64,000 nucleotides of DNA from Vibrio fluminensis (lineage in GTDB: Bacteria > Pseudomonadota > Gammaproteobacteria > Enterobacterales > Vibrionaceae), in NCBI RefSeq assembly GCF_015278125.1, contig NZ_JADILO010000025.1, forward strand, positions 27,623 to 91,622. Direction: 5' to 3'. The notes under the pieces are model-generated. The model was not told the origin of the DNA and searched no databases. It saw only the letters and a list, made by a program, of their open reading frames with translations. Shown here piece by piece: positions 54,415 to 61,702 of the stretch (its first letter is position 1; the number at the start of each line of letters is the position of its first letter). A program made the position numbers and the translations under genes.

Positions 54415-55002
54415 ATGTTCAAATCTAAAGATGAACTTAAAGATCAGGTGAAGATTGGCGTAGCCGCTGATGACTCTAATCATATACTTGGCATTGAACA
54501 CTACCTTCCTTTTTCACAGTTAACTGACGAATTAATGCAACAGCTTGGGCTTGATCTCTTGTTTGTTATTGGGGCATCGCCTTTGCAGACCGCTCTAGTA
54601 AAATATTGGGGTAGTGAACAGGGCTGCATAGTCGCTTGTTTAGAGACATTGAACCGTGATGTCGAGATTGCAGAACGAGTGATTATCAACATAAAGAGCA
54701 AACTAGAAGGTGTTGAGTTACCGCATAACATCAACGTTGGAGATATTCGTCACTTAGCGCAAGATGACAATCAATTGCTTGTATTTAATCAAATAAAGCA
54801 CTTAAAAGATTTCTTGGATGATCCTGACTGCCCCTACGTAGAAAGTTTATTGTATCTAATGCATGGCGAGTTTAGTGTCGAACGGTTTGAAATTGAGCAA
54901 GAAGCGTTTAGTCAATGCCTTTCTCAGGAAACGTTGACTTTCTATAGCCATTTAACAAATGGTCTTGGCGAGTGTACGGCTTTGGTTTCCGTTAAACGTT
55001 AA
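54415..55002 (+). CDS. Hypothetical protein, 195 residues
   Basis: A soluble acidic protein without signal peptide or membrane helix that I cannot place in a family. The middle has alternating strand and helix segments (LDLLFVIGASPLQTALVKYWG, GCIVACLETLNRDVEIAERVIINI), which could be a small alpha/beta fold, but no catalytic or nucleotide-binding motif is visible. It is a single gene followed by a strong inverted repeat. The even codon pattern and clear start support it as real. Confidence 0.65.
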   Translation: MFKSKDELKDQVKIGVAADDSNHILGIEHYLPFSQLTDELMQQLGLDLLFVIGASPLQTALVKYWGSEQGCIVACLETLNRDVEIAERVIINIKSKLEGVELPHNINVGDIRHLAQDDNQLLVFNQIKHLKDFLDDPDCPYVESLLYLMHGEFSVERFEIEQEAFSQCLSQETLTFYSHLTNGLGECTALVSVKR

Positions 55003-55038
55003 AGTTTTAGAGATTGCTAGGCGTCAATCTCTAAAACT
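55003..55038. terminator. Fourteen-base stem between convergent genes
   Basis: AGTTTTAGAGATTG and CAATCTCTAAAACT form a perfect 14-base stem with an eight-base loop just after the stop of the 195-residue gene and 22 bases before the yjdM stop. It is probably a bidirectional terminator; the AT pairs at its base supply U residues on both strands. Confidence 0.65.
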
Positions 55039-55060
55039 GATATCTATCTTATAAGGTACC

Positions 55061-55396
55061 CTAAGCTTTTTTTACAAACTGCGCTGTAACCATCATCTCA
55101 CCCGCACCATCAACTTTGCAGTCGAGTTGGTGGTCTTTACCATCGACGATACGTTTGATAAGCGCTTTAGTGCCAATTTTAAGAACCAATGAACTTCCTT
55201 TCACTTTAAGATCTTTTGCTAACGTTACTTTGTCGCCTTCTTGAAGCAAAGTACCGTTCGCATCTTTAACCACGGGTGATATGTCGTCACTATTATCAGA
55301 AGGATTCCATTCGAAACCACATTCAGGGCAAACGTAATTGGATTGGTCTTGATAGACGTAGGTGGATTCACATTGTAGACACGCTGGAAATGACAT
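55061..55396 (-). CDS. yjdM: YjdM/PhnA zinc-ribbon protein
   Basis: A 111-residue protein with an N-terminal zinc ribbon (CLQC ... CPEC, residues about 7-27) and a C-terminal KOW-like/SH3 barrel domain (VKDANGTLLQEGDKVTLAKDLKVKGSS in part). It belongs to the family named after E. coli PhnA/YjdM. Despite the old name, it is not required for alkylphosphonate use, and its role is unknown. Length is typical. It is monocistronic. Confidence 0.9.
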   Translation of the reverse strand: MSFPACLQCESTYVYQDQSNYVCPECGFEWNPSDNSDDISPVVKDANGTLLQEGDKVTLAKDLKVKGSSLVLKIGTKALIKRIVDGKDHQLDCKVDGAGEMMVTAQFVKKA

Positions 55397-55625
55397 AAAT
55401 ATACTACTTGATTCGTTTTTTACAGTTTACAACGTAATACGACTAACATGCTAGGGTACTTTATGGTGTGTTGTCGCTGAGTGTATGTAAGTGAACCTGC
55501 GGCGAGATGTAATCATTAGTGACGGTATGATCGGTTAATTATTTATTGAGATAGCGATTTCGATGTAATGATTAAACCGAGTATTGGCCATTATCATCTA
55601 CTTAACTAATCAATCAATTATTAAA

Positions 55626-58046
55626 TTATGGTAGCTCTCTGCTCGCTTCAAAGTCATCGAGATTAAAGTTTAAGCCGCTGATCCAGAAATCACCTTCAAG
55701 CTTCTTTGATAGGACGTACTCTTTGTTACCAATTTCTAAGGTGATTTTGTAATACCCATCGACTAAACCTTCAATAACATAGAAACCATCGTCTTCTATG
55801 ACGCTTGCGTATTCCTCTTCTTTCTTGAGGTGTTTGAAATAGATCACTGCTTTTTCAGAGATGTTTGCATCAATATAACCATCCGCACCAAAAGAAGAGA
55901 TTAACTCAATGTCCACTTGTGTCTTTGTCACTTCTCGTGTGTTTAAAATGACAGGGTTGTACTCGGGGACAAGACTCAAATCTAAGCTGCCTTCGTCGAT
56001 CTTTAATGCTAATTCTTTACGTGGTGGAACTCGATTAAAGATAAATTCACCTTGAGTATCGGTTTCTGTATGTTGGTTTAGAAGTTGCAGTCTGACGTGG
56101 CTTATAGGCGCACCTGATTGATCGGTTATTCGGCCTTTGACTGTAGCAAAACCGTATTCTTCCCAATAAACACTTTGAGTAGACTCTTTAGAAGTCGCGG
56201 TTTGGCCTGCTAGCAACACTTTTACATCAGCACTGTATTCATCATCTGATGCACTTAAAGAGAGCTCAAGGTGTCGGTTGATATCAAACAACATTGAAAT
56301 GCTCGTGTGGAGATCTGAATCTCGGTACTGAAGGTTTAGGCTACTGCTAAGGTTATTGAACCAATCGAAACTATTAAGCCAACATGTTGAGCAGTCGTGG
56401 GTAAATCTAGCGGTAGAGTATAGATGCTGGCCATTTTCAGTAAGAACTGTCCCTATATTCCAATTCGTGTCAGAAAAACTACTCTTTGTGAGTTTTAAGC
56501 TATGTTCTGTACTACTTTGTTTTAACAAATTTAAGTACTGATAAGTGGGTTTGTATGTAAAATAATATGTTGGCGTTATCCTCAGTCCGAGTGTTGAAAC
56601 AACTTCTAACCGAGACGCGTAGCGCTTTGAGCTAAGATTTAGAGAAAAGTTTCTGTGTGAAAGGCGGTAGCTAAGCTCATGATGCTTGAGTTCATCTTCA
56701 TTAAGATAGCGATGTTTATTTAAGGACAAGCGAACGGATTGTTGCGGAGTTAATGTAGCATAGAGATTAACCGGTACTCGATTCAGTTCAGGAAGCCAAC
56801 CAACTTGCGCCGAGAGCCAATGAGTTGGAAGATACTGTGCTTGATATCCGACAAAGAATCGCTCATCGCTAGTGTAAGCTGTTGTACCGATACTCGCATT
56901 TTCACTTAAACCATAATCTAGAGAAACATAACCTAGTTTATCGTCGTTACTGTATGCTGCTTGGGTTGACCATTCTGCCTTAGGTAAAAAAGCGTTGTCG
57001 ATACCGGATATGACGATGGTTTCTTCTGACCACGTACCTTCACCGAGAAAATAGCGAAATGTAACAGTATCGCCGGGCGAAATATCATCTTCTTCAATCA
57101 AGAAGCGGCCAAACGAGTCCGACCGATAACTATTTCGATAAATCCCATTAACCAATACATCGACATCAATATTGGGCTTGGTCGAATTCTGTAAATTGAG
57201 TGTGCCAAAGCCTGGTTTCTGTTTTCGATCGGTGAAGTAGAGACCATTTTCAATTGAGGTACTGTCAAGAAATACTTTACCGTCAACTATGACATCTCCG
57301 ATTTGGAATGTCCCCTGACCATTATTTGTATTAAAGGCAATGTTATAATAATCAATAGGTTGATCTAACCTAGAGTCGAGCGACAACTGAGACAATGAGT
57401 TTTCACTACTAATGAGGAAATCAGACTGAATGCCGAAGGTAATGTCTTCTTTTACACTCGTAATTGCAGATAATCTAGTCGACAAACCTAGGGCATCTGC
57501 GGGCGTGTATACAGGCTGTTTTTTGCGGGATTCAATGATAAGAGCGCTGTCGCGAGAGGACTGCCTCAATTGCTGTATTTCTATTTCAAGCTCAGAGAGA
57601 GTTTTAAAGTCCTTTTTAATATTCAGTCGATAATCATCCAAAATCCAATGAATACTAACGGGTAGACATGCATCAATATATCGCCAGTCTACGTATTTTT
57701 TATTTTCATAGACGATTGATTTAAATGGAATCTTTTCTTGATCTTCTTGAAAACATACTGAACGTTCGAAGTCGAATATGAAACTAGGGAGCTCTTTTTT
57801 AATATCTTGAGGCAGAAAAAATTCACACTGTTGTGTGTCACAACTCCCCAACATTTCTAATAGATAGAGTCCGATGTGTTCGACCCTCAAATGAGGGGAT
57901 TCATTGTCATCCATAACAACACGATAGAAACTATCACTCGAATGCTGGAGCTTAACTTCTATGTGTGCAGGGAAGTAATCACTTTCATCAACTGCGTAAC
58001 TCAGTTCAGAAATGAGTAGCGCAGTGATGTACAACCAAAGCTTCAA
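55626..58046 (-). CDS. Outer-membrane fimbrial usher with C-terminal regulatory-like domain
   Basis: An 806-residue usher-like beta-barrel protein that would export and assemble pilin subunits. A signal peptide (about 1-18) is followed by an N-terminal chaperone-binding-like region, a long barrel region (about 190-640, with DVLVNGIYRNSYRSDSFGRFLIEEDDISPGD typical of usher plug/barrel parts), and a carboxypeptidase-regulatory-like domain (TVKGRITDQSGAPISHVRLQLLNQ, about 660-730). It is not a classical FimD; it fits the alternative chaperone-usher groups. It follows the chaperone gene by four bases and closes the operon. Confidence 0.78.
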   Translation of the reverse strand: MKLWLYITALLISELSYAVDESDYFPAHIEVKLQHSSDSFYRVVMDDNESPHLRVEHIGLYLLEMLGSCDTQQCEFFLPQDIKKELPSFIFDFERSVCFQEDQEKIPFKSIVYENKKYVDWRYIDACLPVSIHWILDDYRLNIKKDFKTLSELEIEIQQLRQSSRDSALIIESRKKQPVYTPADALGLSTRLSAITSVKEDITFGIQSDFLISSENSLSQLSLDSRLDQPIDYYNIAFNTNNGQGTFQIGDVIVDGKVFLDSTSIENGLYFTDRKQKPGFGTLNLQNSTKPNIDVDVLVNGIYRNSYRSDSFGRFLIEEDDISPGDTVTFRYFLGEGTWSEETIVISGIDNAFLPKAEWSTQAAYSNDDKLGYVSLDYGLSENASIGTTAYTSDERFFVGYQAQYLPTHWLSAQVGWLPELNRVPVNLYATLTPQQSVRLSLNKHRYLNEDELKHHELSYRLSHRNFSLNLSSKRYASRLEVVSTLGLRITPTYYFTYKPTYQYLNLLKQSSTEHSLKLTKSSFSDTNWNIGTVLTENGQHLYSTARFTHDCSTCWLNSFDWFNNLSSSLNLQYRDSDLHTSISMLFDINRHLELSLSASDDEYSADVKVLLAGQTATSKESTQSVYWEEYGFATVKGRITDQSGAPISHVRLQLLNQHTETDTQGEFIFNRVPPRKELALKIDEGSLDLSLVPEYNPVILNTREVTKTQVDIELISSFGADGYIDANISEKAVIYFKHLKKEEEYASVIEDDGFYVIEGLVDGYYKITLEIGNKEYVLSKKLEGDFWISGLNFNLDDFEASRELP

Positions 58047-58050
58047 GTTA

Positions 58051-58737
58051 TTATTGACACTTATAGAGTGTTTTACCGTCCTTTCTTACGGTAAAAATTT
58101 GGCCTTTGTTTCTCTGATTTATTAGTGTGCTTTCGCGCAGGAGTACTAGGTTTTCACTGTTCGTCCCTGGTGAATCTAACCACGCATTAAATTGGTGTAC
58201 ACCATGGTTTTGGATGCTAAAGGCATCATTGTCGCAAGTATACGAGACATCATCCTTAACCGTACCTTTTGCTTGATAAACCGGTATATATGAATGAACG
58301 GTCAAGTTGATATTTAAGTTTGACTGTTGGGATGAGACGTTTTTAACGTTTTCTTTTTCGTTATTTAGTTTCGTTGGGCTAAATTTTAAATAGGTGCGAA
58401 ACTCACCGTCTTCAGTTTGTGCCAATACCTGAACGCGTATTGTTCGACGTTGATTGGGCTCTAGCTTTCTAATAACAGGAGGTGATATACGAACTTTGCT
58501 AGAATTGTCCTCAATTTTTGCAATATTCAAATTATTGCGCACCATGTTGGCCCTGCTAGTTTCAATGTAGTGAGGTGAGATGTCGAGTCTAATTGGCGTG
58601 TCACCGATGTTTTCAACAATCACTTTAGTGGTTTGCGAGCGAGAACCATCGATTTCAATTCGTGTTGGTGAAATTAAAAGTTGAGCATAAGAAAAACTTG
58701 ATAATGAAAATATGGCTAGAAATATGAAAATCTTCAT
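58051..58737 (-). CDS. Periplasmic fimbrial chaperone
   Basis: A 228-residue PapD-like chaperone with a signal peptide (about 1-18, ending SYA). The first immunoglobulin-like domain shows LLISPTRIEIDGSRSQTTKVIVENIGDTPIRLDI and KVRISPPVIRKLEPNQRRTIRVQVL, the usual strands that hold subunits by donor-strand complementation. The second domain is shorter than in FimC. I chose the ATG at 58737, which overlaps the subunit gene stop as ATGA and starts the signal peptide; the frame runs open to 58821. Confidence 0.83.
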   Translation of the reverse strand: MKIFIFLAIFSLSSFSYAQLLISPTRIEIDGSRSQTTKVIVENIGDTPIRLDISPHYIETSRANMVRNNLNIAKIEDNSSKVRISPPVIRKLEPNQRRTIRVQVLAQTEDGEFRTYLKFSPTKLNNEKENVKNVSSQQSNLNINLTVHSYIPVYQAKGTVKDDVSYTCDNDAFSIQNHGVHQFNAWLDSPGTNSENLVLLRESTLINQRNKGQIFTVRKDGKTLYKCQ

Positions 58738-59162
58738 AAATAAGTGACCTCTAAAAGAATGCTTCCCGAATAAATGCCTGCAGAATGTTTGGGTGTAATC
58801 GTTGTTTGTGCGCCAATACACAGCAATTCAGTTTTGCCATTTGAATTTATATTTGCTTTACCAGAACTGTTTAAACCACAACCAAAGGTGAATTTGTCAA
58901 AGTTGATTTTGTGTTTGCTCGACTCAATAGATTGGCTATTTGTAATATGCACCTGAATTTGGCTATTTTGTCGCCCGGTAACGTAAAATTTTAATGAATC
59001 AGAACGATTGCTCGAAGGTTTTACTAGAGCTTTTTGATAAAAACCCGATATGTAAGATCCAGAAAATTCTAGCTGCCTATTTTCAAGTACAATAGATAAC
59101 TCTTCTGCGTGAGAAAAGTACGATAGGCAGCTGATTATTATGAAGATAAAGTAGCACTTCAT
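58734..59162 (-). CDS. Exported minor fimbrial subunit candidate
   Basis: A 142-residue secreted protein with a signal peptide (about 1-18, ending SHA). The rest is strand-rich and contains two cysteines (in FTFGCGL and ELLCIGA) that could form a disulfide, and it ends in the hydrophobic strand SGSILLEVTYL, a pattern like the end of DUF4402 and related pilins. Its place between the main pilin and the chaperone suggests a minor or tip subunit. I chose the ATG at 59162 because the signal peptide starts there. Confidence 0.68.
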   Translation of the reverse strand: MKCYFIFIIISCLSYFSHAEELSIVLENRQLEFSGSYISGFYQKALVKPSSNRSDSLKFYVTGRQNSQIQVHITNSQSIESSKHKINFDKFTFGCGLNSSGKANINSNGKTELLCIGAQTTITPKHSAGIYSGSILLEVTYL

Positions 59163-59226
59163 TGTTGACTGAATAGTCTTATAGATATGAGAGTGGTGGT
59201 TGCTGAAAACAACCACCGTTTACATC

Positions 59227-59688
59227 TTATTGATATACTATAGAAACACCGGTGTTTACCGAGTATGAACCTGCTTTAAGTGTTGCACTCGCAATATCAG
59301 CTGTGCCACCGATGCTTAGCGTGCCATCGCCAGTACCGTTAAGTGTCACGCTTGTCGTAGGGTCGAGTGTAACAGTAATCTTATTTGTCGCATCTGTATC
59401 GTGGATCAGCTCAATTGACGCTGGCACGGTAAAGTTCACTAGACGACCAGCTTCCCCTTTTACTGTAAAGTTAGCCGATTGTGTTGCACCGGTAGCCCCT
59501 TGAGCAACAACGATGTTTGTATTGTCTGCAGTTGTGATTGAGCCAAAATCAAGGTTGGTGTCATTCGTTAGAGTAAGCGCCTGAGTTACTTGTAAAGTCG
59601 CATCAAAGTTCGCTGTCGTTGAGGCAAATACCTGTGTTGTCGCAAGTGTTAGAGCTGAAAGAGCCACTACTTTAACTAGATTTTTCAT
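59227..59688 (-). CDS. DUF4402 major pilin
   Basis: A 153-residue secreted protein with a signal peptide (about 1-22, ending VFA). The mature part is rich in Thr, Ala and Val with regular strands: LQVTQALTLTNDTNLDFGSI near the start and LKAGSYSVNTGVSIVYQ at the end, the DUF4402 pattern. The lack of cysteines and high Thr content are usual for pilins of this kind. It is the first gene of the fimbrial operon; the 64-base gap to the next gene may contain processing or partial termination that keeps the pilin most abundant. Confidence 0.82.
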   Translation of the reverse strand: MKNLVKVVALSALTLATTQVFASTTANFDATLQVTQALTLTNDTNLDFGSITTADNTNIVVAQGATGATQSANFTVKGEAGRLVNFTVPASIELIHDTDATNKITVTLDPTTSVTLNGTGDGTLSIGGTADIASATLKAGSYSVNTGVSIVYQ

Positions 59689-60113
59689 ACAAGATCCTTG
59701 TTAGTTTGTAAGGTGAATTACAACGATGTTCCATCTATTCACATATTGGTTTATTCAGCCGGTGTAAAAATAGGTAGTAATAAAGTTTGGCTTTACACTA
59801 GCTGCTAATAATTAAGTTTAATGTTCGAGGTAAACGTTAAGGTAGGATGCTTTGCTCATCAAATTAATCACTTTAATTTGGTTGTTTTGTGCGAGCTATA
59901 GCAAGAAATTGAAGGGGTGTTTAAATTTTGAGCCAAAATTATATGTATTAGTATTAAAATAAAGACAATGCGTGCAGTATGGTCTCAATTATAATGCATT
60001 ATATTTTGTGGGTATTTTGTTTTTACATGGCCATCGACAGCTAATGCTTTTTACTTCATTCGAGTCAATTTAATATTGGTTTTAACGAGATAATTTCGCA
60101 CGGAATTGTTTAA
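59689..60113. other. Intergenic region upstream of the pilin gene
   Basis: About 425 AT-rich bases with no credible gene. It should hold the pilin promoter on the minus strand and the end of the porin operon. A pilin ribosome-binding sequence (AAGGATC) is visible at about 59692-59698. I see no strong terminator hairpin. Confidence 0.6.
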
Positions 60114-61205
60114 TTAAAAAACAAAGTTGATCATTAGAGTATATAGATCGGCGTTTGTATGATTTGGTTGGTCAATAAATGAGCTGTTTTGCCCTTCCTT
60201 TGCACGAAATTGTTGCCATTCTGCATTGATTGATATGTTGTATAGAAGATCATATCGTGCACCAAGCATAATACTGTCGCCATCTAATTTGTTGTCATCA
60301 TTATATTGTTGGGCGAATGAAACATAGGGTGTCAAAGCGTTAAATCTCGCGCTAGTTAAAATATACCAAGAATAGGTTCGGTCATTTTTCTGCGCTTCTG
60401 CAGTGAATGTTAAGTTATTGAACTCGTATTCAGCACCCAAAGAAAACAATTCAATTCTTCTATCTTGATCCTCTTCTACGTAAGTCGGTATCGTTTGTGG
60501 CCCGATAGGGGTAGAGACAATAAAATTCGTTAACGTGACTTTTTGGTCATATTTTGATTTTAGGTAGGAAAAATTCCATCGCGAGTTATCGCTTGTAAAC
60601 GTTAGGTTTAAACCCATCATATTATGAGTTTTTAGCTCTAAATGAGTAGTTTCATTCAGCTGAATTTCTTTTCGGTCTTCTAGTCCAACAAAAGGCGTAA
60701 TAGATAGGGAATACTCTTCTGCAAAGTCATACGTATATGTGATGCTCCCCCCTTCATAGAAGGTTATACCTAGTATGCTGTTGTAGACCTCACTTGGTGG
60801 CCTCGCGGGCGTATAGGCTTGTCCAACGTAATAATATTCCGAATAAAGAAACAGCGGATTACGCAAGCGGCCAAATTGCAAGGTCCAAGGACCTGTATTG
60901 TATGCAAGATATGCCCATTCTAATTCAGGGTCACTCCATTCGTCTTGGGGGCGCTTGACTAGTTGTGCGGAGGCTTTAAACGCTTCATAGAAAAAATCCA
61001 GCTGTAAGCCAAAGGTTGTATCACAATCAAAACAACTCGAATCAGCAATCTCGCGATTGATTAATAGAGGCATTTCATTGTCGCTCTTCGACCATGATGT
61101 CGATCCGAAACCACTTAACGCGAAGTTCTCTCCAATATCATAATTGGCGTCCACGTAGGGAGTGAATAGCAAAGAACCTATCAGAACAGAGAGAGTTCGA
61201 GACAT
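60114..61205 (-). CDS. Outer-membrane porin-like protein
   Basis: A 363-residue outer-membrane beta-barrel protein. It has a signal peptide (about 1-20, ending VDA), repeated amphipathic strands such as WAYLAYNTGPWTLQFGRLRNP and LFSLGAEYEFNNLTFTAEAQ, and a C-terminal phenylalanine (LMINFVF) needed for barrel insertion. It is a porin of general type; no specific substrate can be named. An acidic cysteine pair (SSCFDCD) lies near the N terminus. The ATG at 61205 is one base after the previous stop and follows GAGG, so it is coupled to the PstS-like gene. Confidence 0.78.
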   Translation of the reverse strand: MSRTLSVLIGSLLFTPYVDANYDIGENFALSGFGSTSWSKSDNEMPLLINREIADSSCFDCDTTFGLQLDFFYEAFKASAQLVKRPQDEWSDPELEWAYLAYNTGPWTLQFGRLRNPLFLYSEYYYVGQAYTPARPPSEVYNSILGITFYEGGSITYTYDFAEEYSLSITPFVGLEDRKEIQLNETTHLELKTHNMMGLNLTFTSDNSRWNFSYLKSKYDQKVTLTNFIVSTPIGPQTIPTYVEEDQDRRIELFSLGAEYEFNNLTFTAEAQKNDRTYSWYILTSARFNALTPYVSFAQQYNDDNKLDGDSIMLGARYDLLYNISINAEWQQFRAKEGQNSSFIDQPNHTNADLYTLMINFVF

Positions 61206-61206
61206 A

Positions 61207-61686
61207 TTATTTTTCCTCACTTACAACGAATAGAACATTAGCATTAGTAGGAATGGCATCAATCGGAGCATAGCCGATGCGGTTTGGTTTTTTTTCCATC
61301 CATCTAATTAAACTGTTTACTTGTGAGTCTGAAATCTCCTTGGGCGGTCGAGCTTTGCCAGAAAAAGAGAGCGCGGCCCAATGTGCGTTCATTTGAGCCG
61401 TGTTTTTACCAAGCAAATAGCGGTAGAACTCTTTGCGTTCAGTGCTGTTTGCTGGCCAATCAGCTAACTCAAAGCGCTGGCCATTAATTGATTTAGTTTT
61501 GCCTCGATAGAGTTTACGTGCCTTTAACACGGACATTTCTTCGATGGAATTATTCAAGGTAAAAATGGCATATTGCTCCGCGGCTAGCGCATAGCAGGGG
61601 AGTGATACCGCCAAAGCAGCGACATAGAGAATCGTGCTGCCAATAAGCGTAGAAATTATTCTGCGGCTTTCTATTGAACGTTCCAT
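61207..61686 (-). CDS. Short PstS-like periplasmic protein
   Basis: A 159-residue exported protein with a signal peptide or anchor (about 10-36). The rest resembles a single lobe of a phosphate-binding PstS-type protein: the opening strand IFTLNNSIEEMSVLKARKLYRGKT, the FELADWPANSTERKEFYRYLLGK block and the closing IGYAPIDAIPTNANVLFVV. It is about half the length of transport-type PstS, and no ABC permease is nearby. Its place between a sensor kinase and a porin gene suggests a sensing role rather than uptake; this is an inference. Confidence 0.75.
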   Translation of the reverse strand: MERSIESRRIISTLIGSTILYVAALAVSLPCYALAAEQYAIFTLNNSIEEMSVLKARKLYRGKTKSINGQRFELADWPANSTERKEFYRYLLGKNTAQMNAHWAALSFSGKARPPKEISDSQVNSLIRWMEKKPNRIGYAPIDAIPTNANVLFVVSEEK

Positions 61687-61702
61687 TTCGATTGTCCTAG
61701 CT

